From assembly GCA_964017185.1 (NCBI GenBank), contig OZ024875.1, forward strand, positions 29,211,456 through 29,275,455: a DNA stretch of 64,000 nucleotides. Direction: 5' to 3'. Numbering within the stretch: the first letter of the stretch is position 1; every line of letters starts with the position of its first letter. This document shows, one piece after another, positions 36,551 to 48,612 of this stretch. The notes below the pieces were generated by a model, which did not search any database, was not told the origin of the DNA, and worked only from the letters and a program-made list of their open reading frames with translations. The translations under genes were made by a program, and so were the position numbers. Origin of the DNA: Rugalucina vietnamica (taxonomy: Eukaryota > Mollusca > Bivalvia > Lucinida > Lucinidae).

Positions 36551-37056
36551 ACTTTTTAAAGTACTGCCTGAAATGAGGTACCGTGGTTTGTTTTTATTTT
36601 TCCTCCAACTTTCTACCAAGTACCTCATTTAAAATGCAATATTCGGATTTAAACCGATATGCAGCACTTGTTTCAAATACACTCGGGTTGATTACCGATA
36701 TATGTGTATTTTATTTTGAAACACACTCGGGTTGGTTACCGATTTCGTGTGTCCTGAGCACGGAGGGTTGATTACCTCTATAAGTGCTTCTGGTTTTATA
36801 GAGAAGCGCAAGCAGGGTTGATTACCTGGCAAGAGCGCCTAAAGGTATTGTAGATTTGCAGTACAGGAATATACCGCAAAAATACAATGTATGTTTTGAA
36901 AATATGTCCTGAGAAGGACAGTTTGTTGGTTAATATTTTCCGAAATATCCTTTCGTATGTGTACTGGTCGAGACCAGAACTGTAAAATGAGGTACTTGGT
37001 AGAAAGTTGGAGGAAAACTAAAACAAACCACGGTACCTCATTTAAGGCAGTACTTT
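36551..37056. mobile_element. Foldback MITE, about 506 bp
   Basis: The left arm taaagtactgcctgaaatga ggtaccgtggtttgt ... cctccaactttctaccaagt acctcattt is repeated inverted at 36983-37056 (arms about 75 bp, few mismatches). The interior has four imperfect repeats of gggttgattacc (36680-36830). It is absent from the paralogous copy near 51140. Confidence 0.85.
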
Positions 37057-37179
37057 ATACACATAGATGCAAATCATGCAATGGTGTTTAGAAGTCATAT
37101 TTTTATGTGCAATTGGTAAAATACCTTTCAGATAAAATATCCTGTAGGTTAAGTTTCATTTAGATAAAATAGGTATATA

Positions 37180-37520
37180 CGAGGGTTGGGATTTAAGTTC
37201 GTAGACTTTTGCCACTAATTTTATATTACGGCATTTATCCAATATATTATACATTATTATAAAAAAGCAGACGTTTTAATTTCGATATTTATTTAAAATT
37301 GACATAGTTTCGACGTCAAAGTTTCCACGGCGTGCCCCGGGTTATGGAGGGTCATTGTTTTTGATTCATTGTTGTGCTGAAACCATATGAGTAGAACTGT
37401 GCTTAATATCTCATATGATAGGTAAAAGATTGTATTTTTAGATGACATAATTTTGATTTCTATAAAACCGACTTCAGAACTTTTATAAAGAGAGTCTACG
37501 AACTTAAATCCCAACCCACG
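37180..37520. mobile_element. 341-bp mariner-like MITE, TA target
   Basis: The ends CGAGGGTTGGGATTTAAGTT CGTAGACTTTT and the complement CGTGGGTTGGGATTTAAGTT CGTAGACTCTC are flanked by TA on both sides. It is noncoding and absent from the paralogous intron copy. Confidence 0.92.
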
Positions 37521-37689
37521 TATATAGGAGATATATCTTGCTCCCATTCTTTTCTAATAGTCCGGCACAGAAACCTAAAATATCAGCCAATTTAGCGTGC
37601 AAATTACCGTCTATAGAAAATGTTTTTGCATTTTTTGAAAGAAGATACATAGTACATTACAAATCCAAGTGATGCCACTCTGGCATCCT

Positions 37690-38045
37690 TGGGCAACTCG
37701 CTGAAATCAAGATGTCGTCCAAGCTGGCGGCCAAACGTGTTATTTACATGAAATGGACCCATCTATAGCACTGGAATTATTTCTTAATTGCTCTTTCTTG
37801 GTCAATAAATTGTGAAATTAAATTATATGAATCATTTTATCATTTGACAGTTTGTTATATACAAGATGGCGTCCAAGATGGCGACCAAAAGTGTTATTTA
37901 CATGAAATGGACCCATGTAACACATGTTATTTCTTAATTGCTCGTGAATAGTCAATAAATTGTGAAAATAGATAATAAGCATCATTTCATCATTAGACAG
38001 TTTGTTAGATACAAGATGGCGTCCAAGATGGCGGCCAAAATAGTG
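37690..38045. repeat. Three tandem units of about 125-155 bp with aagatggcg words
   Basis: Units contain aagatggcgtccaagatggc, ggccaaaagtgttatttaca tgaaatggacccat, ttcttaattgctc and gtcaataaattgtgaaa. Confidence 0.85.
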
Positions 38046-39612
38046 CATTTAAATGAAAGTAACCCAAAATACAATCCTGATGTTATTAATTGCGCTGAAG
38101 GTCACACAAATGGGAAATTAAAGCCTTGGTCATATCATCAGTACGAATCAATTTGATATTTCCCTTAATGACAAATAAAAGGAAATAACCATACTGTAAA
38201 AGAACATTTGTGTTATTTTTTTATTCTATAGTAACTGAATTTTTGCATATTTCGAAACAAGCCACTGCCATTTTAGCTAAACACGTGGTAGCCATGCGTA
38301 AGAGAGACATTTGTTGGTTAGCTTTTGATTGTTTGATGCCGAAATTAATCAGGGGTATGATTCGTGAGTTACCTAGATATACCATTGCAGATACAATTTT
38401 TTGTTCAATTATGCTGTCGCATTCTAGTTGTAGTAGTTTCACATGCATATCCCAGAAAAAAGTGTAAGGTAAAACCTGTTAAGTGAGGATTGACCTGCTG
38501 TAGAAACAATGCAGAGTCCACCATATCCAGGCAAAGAAAACCAGTAAGCAATATTATCACCAAGTATGCTTATCCAACAAGTGGGATTTCGTTCCATTCT
38601 TTTCATTTATTTTGTCGGTCGTGAATGCACTTTCGGACAAAGCTGGAGAGAATGGTATCTGGCTTGGTGGCGGAGTACGATTTCTAGATATGCAGTTGCA
38701 AGAACGCCAATACATAATAGGTACAATGTATCATTGTGAATAGTTACCAATTCATGTAAGTCTTATCTAATCTTCATGTATGCCTTTCTGCGATGGTGTA
38801 TTTGAACGATCATCACTTTAAAATGAATAAGATTCATAACAGACGCTGTGTAAGGCCCGTAGTGGAACTACACACGACCAACCACACCAATAACTGATAA
38901 ACTGTCCAAACTGACAGTGCTACTGCAATGATCGACCGTCCTGCAAAGTTCTAACAGAGAAAGCAGGAACAGAAAACAGAATTCTAAATCTAGATATATC
39001 GTAACAAAATGTCAGTCTCTCCGAACCTCCGGCTACTGAGTACTACTACGAAAGCGTATCACGAGAAACTAACTTTCTGTGGAATGAGTTGTTTGAAGTA
39101 CTGATGGTTGCCAAATCACCGGGATTCTTCATTGCATTGGTATAACCCATAAAACATTTATAGCCCTAAACTCACAAAATGTTTTATTTTCGCTTTATAT
39201 TATCTTAATAACAGTGCTGGTTTCAGTGCTTCTGTTCTCTCTTAAAGGGGAAGAAGAAAATCGCGATCTTGTAAATTTCCCCATTGGCATTCAGTGTGGT
39301 TTAATAGTCATTTTGGCGTTTCATGGGTTTTACAACTTTTTGTTTAAACTCGACACAAAGGCACATTTTATTTTTCCTGTTCGAAAATCACTTCTCTACT
39401 GAGACAGTGACTAGCCGAACACAACCCATTAAAATCACCATACTGTACCAAAATTGCATTCCACAAAGCTTGTAAGATGTTATAATTGTGAACAGTTACC
39501 AGCTAGATCATGTAAGTCTTATTTTACCCTCCCCATCCTATTCCTGCTGTACCGGACATTTAGCAGTTTTCAACCTGTTGCATTTGGTTTCAAAGATAAA
39601 AAAAACCCTCAT

Positions 39613-40427
39613 CAGGGGTCCAGTTACTGGGCTCTAGGGCGAAAAACTTCGCCCTAGGAGCCCAGGAATCGCCCTGGGGAGCCCCAAGGGCTACTAAAAC
39701 CGCCTGCAATTTCTGCAACTTTTTTAAAAGCTCTACTTGTATCATCAAACGAAGTCTTGTGCAATCAACTGGAACATTATCCCTACCTGTCAACACTTCA
39801 GACAGCTGGCAGTTGATTAGCTAATCCCTTCAGCATATCAATTACCATTTATTAGGTCATAATTGTGTTAAAATTGACACTTTTCAGTGATCATTCCACA
39901 GGTGAGTGATCACAAAATTGCCTGCCATTTTTATCCGGGCCCATTTATCCATGCAGTCAAATGAGAGTAGCATTTGAAAAGTTTACTACACAATTATGCC
40001 TTTTTTTTTATAAATCCTAGTAATTAAATTGACATTTTGTGCACAGAAGTTGTTTTTATTTTTATTTAAAGAGTTCGTTTTACAAGTTCTAGCTTTTCTA
40101 AAATTTTTGACCTTTCTGTGTAAAGGTTCTTTTGTTTGTAAAATAATTTTAGTGTTTTCCTAACCCCAAAAAGGAGTCTGATAGAAATATTAACAGAAAA
40201 TTAGAAGAATATTTCCTTTCCTATTTGATTTGGTCATTAAAAATACAAGGAGTGGAAAACTATATGTTGTATTTTAAATCAAGGATTTTATTTTAAGTCG
40301 AAATAATCCAATTCCGTATCATAGGTCGCTTTATTTGTCACTTCTCCCTAGGTCCTAAAACTTCTCCCTAACTTTCTTGGAGGGAGAAGTGATTTCTTCC
40401 TATTTTTCAAGGCCAGCAGGACCCCTG
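39613..40427. mobile_element. 815-bp hAT-like MITE with 6-bp target duplication
   Basis: The ends CAGGGGTCCAGTTACTGG and ...CCAGCAGGACCCCTG are flanked by CCTCAT on both sides (39607-39612 and 40428-40433). Inner words ctagggcgaaaaacttcgcc ctagg and ttctcccta...ggagggagaagtg form hairpins. No transposase. Confidence 0.87.
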
Positions 40428-40688
40428 CCTCATCTGATGGATTTGTGGACATCTGCGTCGAATATAAAGATTCACGGATGGACGAAATAGAGAATTGCGA
40501 ATGAATCTAAAATGAAGATGAAATAAACTGTGTTAGCTATACTACACATTTGTACTGCTTTGAGATACAAACCGGCTTCTACAGCGAGTGTTAGCTTCAC
40601 ACGCAGCTGTTACATCAGAACAAAAGCATTTCCTCTTATGATTCTATTGAGATAAGTACCAAGAGAGTAGTTCCTCTTTCACAATATA

Positions 40689-41704
40689 CGAGGTACAGTC
40701 GGAAAGTTTCCGGACTGTTCTTGTTGTGTTATTTGTTTTCAATGAAGAAAGTCAAAACTTTGCATACTAGTGGGAAAAACATTTTTCTACACAGCAGTAT
40801 ATATATTTAGGGGCTTTTTCATCAAACCACCAAAAATTTAGGGCTCAAAGTATGGACACTAACAACGTATGGAGCACTTTGGCGTTAATAATGTTACTTT
40901 GACGTTAACAAGTTTCTTACCTGAGCGTGTCGTCAAACTCAGATTTCAGACGAGGAAAGATCCACCGGTGCTTAATCGGGGCTTTATGGCGCATGCCATG
41001 GTCTCTCCTATCCTATGAAATCAAAAGTCGTCAATGTATCTTACAATCGATGAGCGGATGGTGTTGTTTTCGTGAAAAATCTGATTTTTTATGTCAAATC
41101 CCGACCGTTTCTTCCCTATGCCTCCTGCTTTTGCGATTGCCATTAATATCCGCGTGTCCTTAGCCTATCCCATTGGAACACAAGACTCCTCACCCTTTTT
41201 TATACATTTTTCCTTGGGTTTCATGAATTCCCAAGTGTTTGTAGGGTCTTGTCTGCTCTTTTACCATACTTGATTACCGCGTGCTGCTCCGTACGTTCCC
41301 ATGACGTCGGCTTTTTTACGCTCGAAAAATTCTCCCATGTCTGTTTAAAACACTGTCAAAATTGTAATTGTTATGTTATCTCTCTGATTCTTTGCATTTG
41401 AATCAAAATACTATTGATGTGACATCATGCAAAAATTCACGCCATTGTGATGCCGTTTTATAAAGGAATTGACAGCGATTCAAAACATCAAAAAATCCGA
41501 TTTAGCTGTTTTTCAAAGTGCTCCGTACCCCCGTATATGCCGTATGTTAATCGACATTTTAAAACAATTCTTGCATATTCTTTTCTTAATTTATCCAAAA
41601 ATAAAGGAAATGGATGTGATGTGTTATTTGAAAAACTTCATAGTGATTTGACGTTTAATATCCTTTGAAATGAATCAGTCCGGGAACTTTCCGACTATAC
41701 CTCG
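40689..41704. mobile_element. 1.0-kb mariner-like element, TA target
   Basis: The ends CGAGGTACAGTCGGAAAGTT TCCGGACTG and the complement CGAGGTATAGTCGGAAAGTT CCCGGACTG are flanked by TA. The ends are typical mariner. I found no transposase motifs in the interior, so it is probably non-autonomous or badly decayed. Confidence 0.88.
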
Positions 41705-42449
41705 TACATGTAACTAAAGATTTGTTGACTAGGGAATGGATCCATAGCCAAATCAGATTAAACCTACTTAAATCCCTGCATTATCGATTGTAACCCCTAT
41801 TCATTCTATATACCCAAACACATTTTTCTACTTTCCGATGGCAATGTTGACTTTTAGCAGCCATTTTTATTTTAGCTTTTGTTACATATTCATGAACAAT
41901 CTTAGCTTTATGACTTCTGCACCTTCAACGTCATTTTTTTATATTTCATCACATATATTGATAAATTTCTATAAAATAACATTTTGTCGACCATCTTGGA
42001 TTTTAGTAGCCATCTTTATTAATTTTGGTTTTGTTGCATACATGTACATATGATGTATTAATGGAAAAACATAACTTGAAGTTTTCTCCGCTTTAAATGC
42101 CATCATTTACATGTAAGAGCTTCTCTCAAAAACCCTTATTTCGTCGGCCATCTTGGATTTTGATGGCCATCTTGGTTTTGTTTATTTTTATTTTGTTGCA
42201 TTTTGATGAAATAGGCTAATTTTCAAATTTTAAGGCAAACATTTAGCGTTTCATCAGATATCTGTTCGGAATTCTATCAAAAACCCTTCTTTTGTCAGCC
42301 ATATTGGATTTTGGCGGCCATCTTGAATTGCCCAAGGATGCCAATCTGGCATCATCCGGATTTCAAATCAGGATACCAATACCAACTTATTTCTGCAAAA
42401 ACATTTTCTATAGACGCTATTGCACGGTCATCTTGGGTTCATGCCGGAC
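41705..42449. other. Right part of the 4.9-kb element
   Basis: Repeats of the type ccatcttggattttagtagc catc (five degenerate occurrences, 41990-42330), probably subterminal repeats mirroring the aagatggcg units at the other end. Confidence 0.6.
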
Positions 42450-42474
42450 TATAAAGTTTATGAGAAAGTAAAAA

Positions 42475-42870
42475 GTTTGTTTGTTTGATTGATGTTTAAT
42501 GACCCAGTCAACAGCTATGGTCTTTTCGGGATGTTGCCTCAGTTTTACGGGACTTTTACCACACAATTATGATGTCATGACATCCAAAAAGTGCTTCAAA
42601 TATAACCACCAAATATGAGCCAACAAGGATTATATGTATGGATGATTTGACTTGAGGAAGTTTAAACCATCGCTTTGAATGTTTTACTGCTTCCAAAGGA
42701 TATAACAATTATTTTTATTTGACTTGAAACCACTTTTCCCGGGGCAGGCACAGAACTGACCAGTTAATCAGTGATGTGATGGCCAGTCAGTAGTGAAGCT
42801 TTGCCTAGAGGCACAAGTAGCCCATCTATTTTTAAGGACCCAGTTGGCAGGGGCTCACCACCCTTGTAAA
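42475..42870 (-). repeat. Dispersed repeat V, copy 3, with adjoining SINE-like tail
   Basis: The reverse complement of 42722-42860 contains atgggctacttgtgcctcta, actgactggcca and ggaaaagtggtt, matching the copies at 3180 and 25065. The part from 42475 (tttgtttgtttgattgatgtttaa, cccagtcaacagc) resembles the 3' ends of the SINEs at 61990 and 29855. The segment is absent from the paralogous position near 51290, so it inserted after the intron duplication. Confidence 0.5.
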
Positions 42871-44110
42871 ACGTTTGTTCCATTATATAACATCTGTTGG
42901 AATCAATACTGTAAACACTGCTAAATGTTTCTCTAGCTCCAACTGCTTATTTTCTGCAATGATAAATATCTTTGTTAGACAGAAACTCTCTTAAAGTGAA
43001 CATTTATTTCACAATATACAAATTTAGAAAAGCCATGTTTTCTAGTTATTTGCATAATTTTCTCATTCATTGTAGTAAACTGCTTATTGTCAAGATTTAT
43101 CAATGTTAAACCTTTTGTATGCCTGGTAAACTATAGAGAAGTACCATACAATGTTTAAAGATAATGCAGAATCATAGAAAATTTTTCTTTTATTTGCATA
43201 ATTGTTGTCAATATAAGCTTGGACCGTTCACATATTATCCTCTGATTAGCCATGGAGACTTTATGTTTTACTAGTTATATGACCATACGTTTTAGTAGTT
43301 ATATGACCACGAATAGACTATAATGTTATTCAGCAGCCGAGCGAGTTACTGAAAATGAGTTAGGTTTTCAGAAGATTTCATAGGTTTCCCACCCAAAGTT
43401 TGAGTGTTTCTGGCAGCTTCTGTGTGATTTGTGTGGAAAATATGTTGCATTTTCTGTAAAATTCAACATTTGATAATGCAACAGCATGGTGGAAACCTCA
43501 TGATGTTACATACATACATGCAGCATAAATCTATGTCAAAGGGGGAGGGGGTCAGATTTTTTCAAAAAACATATTTTGTCAGAAAACATCTTTTTTGCAG
43601 TAGATTATAAAGGCAATGCTACAATATGCTTTTTGCAACCCAAAATTTTGGGTAGAAACTATTTATCCATGAATAACAGGTACAAGATCTTTATTAGATT
43701 TATAACTGTAAACAGCACTGTCCATCACTTATGCAAAAATAAATACAGCAAATTTTACTTTGAACAGTGACTCCATATGTTTTGTTGACATTAGGGAAGT
43801 CCTTCTGACAATGGCTTGCATGTATCAAATTATGGTAGAACCAGTCTTTGTGTGATGCTGAAGTGACATTTGATTTTAAGCCCACGGTGGCATATCTCAA
43901 GTAAAACATAAACCATCAAATTTTGATATACATATTTTGCACAGTATGTCTTTATGCATCACAAGTGTACACCTTGTGTATACCTATTAAAATAAGACAG
44001 TCAGTCTGTTCATTCAGGTAGAACATACATATACAGTATATTTCCGTAGTCCTGGTGAATTACAAATAATGGACTTGAGCCCATTTTTTGGTTTTGGGGC
44101 TTTTTGACAG

Positions 44111-44218
44111 CCTTCCCCCCCCCCCTTGCCCAAACATGGCATTTGGATATAATATGTCATTTACAAAAGTACAGTTGTGTTCAAAATATTTTGGTTGGGC
44201 AAGGGGTGGGGGGGGGAA
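44111..44218. repeat. C-tract/G-tract hairpin
   Basis: ccttccccccccccccct tgcccaaacatgg is mirrored by ttgggcaaggggtggggggg ggaa about 60 bp later. The G-tract could also form a quadruplex. Confidence 0.75.
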
Positions 44219-44814
44219 CATGGTCTTATAAAAGGTTTCCTATTTCCTATAATGATGCTATATTAAATTCAAAGATTTTGTCCAATTGTTAAAGAAGTCA
44301 CTGCTTGAGTTACACAAAACATTACATGCTTAAAAACAATAGTAATTAATTTTACGACTGCAATAAACGTCATTTCAGTGCCTGGAACGTGAGATTTTGA
44401 AAATTTCTCGGGCATTTCACAAAAGAAATCTTCCGAAAACCTTTCATAATTTTATTGCAGTAATAAAAAGTTATGAAATTAATGATAATAATAAGATTTT
44501 ATCATTTGAGTCTGTTAAATTACATGTCTTTGGTTAAGAGATTAAACTTGCACTCTTACTTCTTAGTTCCATGCATAGAGTATTGCTGGGATTGTCACAT
44601 GTTAAACTAAAATAGAAACAAATTGTTTGGTGTTATTATATACGAGAGCTGTAACAGCATGTGATGTCAAACCCATATGTTACTAAGGATGATTGTAAGA
44701 ACCTATATCTGCCTTATTGCACAGGCTATTGCATTCTCATCTGCCCCTGACAAAGAGCATTAAATGAATGTCATATTATTTAGATGTCACGCTAAGTTAA
44801 TCATAATGATAGTG

Positions 44815-44990
44815 TGTCAAACTCCAGATTGAGAAGATGAAAGTTTTAACCTCACTGCCATAATTGGGTTGTGTCTTTGAGCAAGACACATAACTCCCCA
44901 TAGAACTGGTATCTATGCGGAAAAAGTGGCTTTATCTGACACGACTGAAAATTATTACTAAGTTGAACCCAAAATCAAACAAGCCAAAAT
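44815..44990 (+). mobile_element. Degenerate SINE copy
   Basis: actccagattgagaagatga and gggttgtgtctttgagcaag acac mark the same SINE family. The tRNA head and tail are badly decayed. Confidence 0.6.
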
Positions 44991-45621
44991 CAAGAACTTT
45001 CAATTTAATCTACATGTAACATTTTGAAGATGATTTAAGTGATAGCCTTCGGTATACATACCTTTTATGATTGTTTTGCTTTACGGATCTGATTGGATTG
45101 AATTAAGGCATTTACAAGTTCACAGGATTTGTACTTTGGGTGAAGAAACATTCCTCTTAAATTTAGCTATGTTCAGGCATTCTTGCAATATTAAACATGT
45201 TTAAGCAATTTGTCATGACCCACTGACAGAATCAGGATACTGTCAATCACCATAATGCTCAGTTAATGCACTATAAAAGGCTAATAGGCATGATGTAAAA
45301 ACCAAGTGGACAGTTGCAAATAGAACCAGAAAGACTCATTGATTTTTGCTAGTTTATTGGAAGTCCTGTGTTTTTATTGCTGCATACTGTTGATTACTAC
45401 CACTATATTCCTCTCATTTCTTCTTGCAAACTTTCAAGTGACCACCCGAATATAATGGCTGTTCGCTTAGCCCTCTGCATTTACTTGTTCTGTCCAAGCT
45501 AGCACTGTGACCACCTAATACCTTCAATAGCTGCTCACTCTGCTTTCCGTTATTCATGTTAAACGTTGGTATCTATGTTTAGTATTTTCTTAATATGATT
45601 TCTTATTTCTTGTTTATCACT

Positions 45622-45977
45622 GAACCACTGCAGAAGCTGAGGGTGAGGTTAGGTACCTGTAAAACCGGTTTAAGCCTGCCAGTAACTTTGTGTTACTGAT
45701 CGTTCCAAGTCGATACTTCTGTAGTGGTTCTTTTTGTTTTATGTCTTGGTGTTTAAAATTTTTTGTGCTGTTGGCGCCTTATGTATGTTTTCATATTTTT
45801 AGTTAAGTTAAGGTAACTGAGTGGCCACCTATTGGGAAAATAGCTGCTCATTCGGCTTACGATATGTTTCATGGTATAAGTACCTGATTGTTAGTTTGGT
45901 TTTTTCCCACCTCGGTTTTTGGAGTGGGAATCTTTTTCTGATTGCGCCTTTTCCTGATCTTTGCCTACTTGTACCTT
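45622..45977 (+). mobile_element. Second copy of the retroelement 3' end
   Basis: It runs from gaaccactgcagaagctgag to gcctacttgtacctttttt and matches the reverse complement of about 826-1190, with scattered substitutions and small indels. No coding part is attached, so it is a severely 5'-truncated insertion. It interrupts the right copy of the intron duplication. Confidence 0.8.
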
Positions 45978-46189
45978 TTTTCTATTAGAGAATGCAGAAG
46001 GTCAGTGATAAAGCATCACAGTGAAAAGAGAAAGGCCTGGGGTTCAATTTTCTTCTTAATTAACCCATATTTGACAAATGGATTCTCCCATCATTATCAT
46101 TTGGGTGAGTCTACTTTCATTTTTAGGGGCATCAGGAGTGAATTTCAATTTTCATATAAATTTTAGATGAAAATCCTCATAGCAAAAGA

Positions 46190-46250
46190 ATAGCCCCAGA
46201 TGAGACACCGCGTTTTTCGGCGTCATATCTGGGGCTATACTGTTTGCCTA
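46190..46250. repeat. Short hairpin
   Basis: tagccccagatgagacaccg and cgtcatatctggggcta are inverted around a short centre. Confidence 0.75.
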
Positions 46251-46322
46251 TGTTCCACAAAAGGGACGCCAGGCTTATATGAGTTAAGACACTTCAAACT
46301 CCTGACACATTTGGACAGCCTT

Positions 46323-47027
46323 TAAAGCCAGATGTACGTAATTGAAGGCGCTCAAAGGAGCGTGCGTATCTAAGGGTCGAAACGTCATTTTTACGCCGCA
46401 TTCGTAACGTCACTTTTCACTCAAAACGTCATTTGTAGCGTCAGTTTACGTTCGGAATATGAAACTATTTACATAAAATTATGCAGAGGACTTCAGAAAT
46501 GTAAATTTTTTATATTATTTATTATTTTTGCTCAAAATATAGATTGTGGACATGTTATCCCGAGGAAAACATCATTTGCACGACAGTTAGCAATATTGAA
46601 TACTAAATAGCGTCGGAGATTTTGGCTAAAAATCGACGTCGCGCATTAAACGTACTGAATTCAGCAACGACTACCTCTCTTTGCACGCTTATAGCATGAA
46701 AACGAACCCGGTAACTAAGAACTTTCTCGTTATCTACCTGTAGTTCAGGAATTTCTCTAATACATATCAGTTTTTTAAAAAATCCTACCGTGGAGTTTTT
46801 GAAATATATCAAGAAAATTAACAAAAAGGGGGTCTAAAAATCGCATTTTACGTTGACGTCAATGTATTTTCGCTCTCAAATTTGACGATTTTGAAGGCTG
46901 ATATCTCGAAAACAAGCTCAGAACGGTATTGATTTCTTTTCATTTTCGTATGCAGGACATCAAAATACACACACATGCCAAAAATAAAAATTTTCTACCG
47001 TGAGGTCAATTACGTACATCTGGCTTT
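46323..47027. mobile_element. About 705-bp TIR element
   Basis: The ends AAAGCCAGATGTACGTAATT GA and TCAATTACGTACATCTGGCT TT are exact inverses, with TTAA/TA-type flanks. It contains aacgtca repeats and the family X fragment. It interrupts the right intron copy. Confidence 0.87.
46500..46590 (-). mobile_element. Fragment of family X MITE
   Basis: Only tttgctcaaaatatagattg tggacatgtt remains, without the second arm. It lies inside the TIR element at 46323. Confidence 0.55.
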
Positions 47028-48354
47028 AAGAAACCCCAGGAAATTCAACTTTACAAAACTATAAAAGAATATAATGTTGATAGATTGTTTTATTAGATGT
47101 CATTAACAGCTGTTACAGTAACTTTTTAAACGGAGACAAACTACATTTTAGATTACACTTGCATAGTGTTACTGAAAGGTTCAGCTCAAAGCTAGGAGCT
47201 GCCTCTACCTAGATGGGGCATTTTACAAAAGTGCAGAAATCATACCATGACAGAGTTTCATTTGCGCTGAAGCCATAGATAGCCTAATCCATTGAAAAGA
47301 GGGTATTGCAGGTACATCTATGTTTGGTTAAGTTTTGATAAGTTTGTAGACCATTAAAAACAAAACTGTTGACTATTTTCACAAAACTCCATTGTGCTAT
47401 GGTGTGCCACAATGCTACATGTTTTCTTTATTTTGTGAATATGTTTCAGAAAAATGAGATTTTGATATGGTCATCCATACTTTTGTATCGCACCGTCTAG
47501 ATGAGCAATAAAAAGGTGCTGAAGTCGACTGTTACTTTGTTACCAATGTTCACATTGCATTAATGTGGCAGCTTTTCATATGAGATTGCTTATTAATAGT
47601 TCACATTATTTTTCCAATGTCTCTTGGTAATTTCTGTCTGCGACTTCAATTTTTCTCATATGCGAACTGTTTACTATTGTGATCAAAATATGGTTGTTTT
47701 TTCTTTGGATCATAAAGGCAGCTGGATAGAAATTATGCACTAATCACATAAAATGAATTGTCATATGATGTCACTGTTTTCCATTGGATAATGTCATATA
47801 ATAAAAAAGTGTTATGACCACACATGTATTAACACTTTCGCGGGAATATGTAACGTCATTTACGATGTCAGTAACAGCCATATAAATTTTCATTGAAAAT
47901 ACGTTCACTTTGAAGGTGATAAAATCACAATTTAAAGGTCATATCATAAAACGAATCTTATGCTCTTGGTCATTTCATGTGAAATTTATTAAATTCGCAG
48001 AAGGCCCGTTTAATAAATTTCATTTGAAATGACCACTCATGTAAGATCCTCTATATAACATAAATATTTCAAAGGAAATGTTTTAAATGTCTTGAAAATT
48101 TGAATCAGTACCAAGGGACCCTTTATATGCTTTTATCAAGAAAAAAATAAAATATAACAATAAAGTGTAGAATTTATATCTGATCTTACTGCAGTTCTTC
48201 CTCAATGCAAATAATACAATTCATACGAGACAAGTTTCCCATCTCTATTGTGTACACTAATAATCAAGACTGCTGGAAGTCTCATACAAAAGGAAATATT
48301 AACAATAGGAAAGATGATTCTAAGTCGCCAGATCTCAGCAAACCATTAATTGCC

Positions 48355-48612
48355 ATCACGAAAACTCACCCATGCAATTTGCAGAGATTTTTTTCAATTA
48401 TAAAAATTGAAAATTTCTTAGGAAAAAAAATCAATATTTTTAATATTTTTGCTCAAAACATTGATTGTGGGTACACGTTAGAACCGTCTCGTTAATGAAT
48501 ACCCACAACCTATGTTTTGGATCAAAAATAAGAAAAATATGTATACCCCTGCAAACCCATGTTTGCAGGGTTTAAAAGGGTATACCTTTCACAGACATGT
48601 TTTCCTGATGGC
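48355..48612 (-). mobile_element. Palindrome-core MITE, family X, copy 5
   Basis: The core has gattgtgggtacacgttaga, accgtctcgttaatgaatac and ccacaacctatgttttgg, so part of the inner hairpin is lost. It ends cacagacatgttttcctgat. The copy sits inside the right copy of the intron duplication and is absent at the paralogous place, so it postdates the duplication. Confidence 0.85.

Larger units (their letters stand above)
37560..42449. mobile_element. 4.9-kb TIR element (GTCCGGCA ends, TA target) with nested insertions
   Basis: It starts TA/GTCCGGCACAGAAACC and ends ...GGTTCATGCCGGAC/TA. An inner matching pair is cgtctatagaaaatgttttt gca and its complement. Subterminal sequences near both ends carry aagatggcggcca- and gcca-tctggcatc-type words. 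It contains tandem repeats (37700-38060), a hAT MITE (39613-40427) and a mariner-like element (40689-41704). Open frames such as 38210-38467 are not recognisable. The paralogous intron copy lacks it. Confidence 0.8.
32830..44740 (+). repeat. Left copy of a tandem duplication within the giant intron
   Basis: Colinear with 45120-52100. Matching segments include 32940-33185 with 45185-45425, 33330-33480 with 47030-47185, 33590-33720 with 47560-47700, 34320-35870 with 49430-51080, 37070-37150 with about 51140-51225, 42890-43110 with 51300-51515, and 44440-44520 with about 51760-51835. It was inflated by later insertions between about 35870 and 42870 (a foldback MITE, a TA-flanked MITE, a 4.9-kb TIR element and a V/SINE segment). 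Most matching parts look about 80-85% alike by eye. No exon copy is included. Confidence 0.85.

Noticed and set aside
38210-38467. 85-codon ORF inside the 4.9-kb TIR element as a transposase remnant
   Set aside because: No transposase motif could be identified, and an equally long ORF lies on the opposite strand.
40689-41704. Mariner transposase gene
   Set aside because: The ends are mariner-like, but neither strand shows the D,D34D motifs or an ORF of adequate length.
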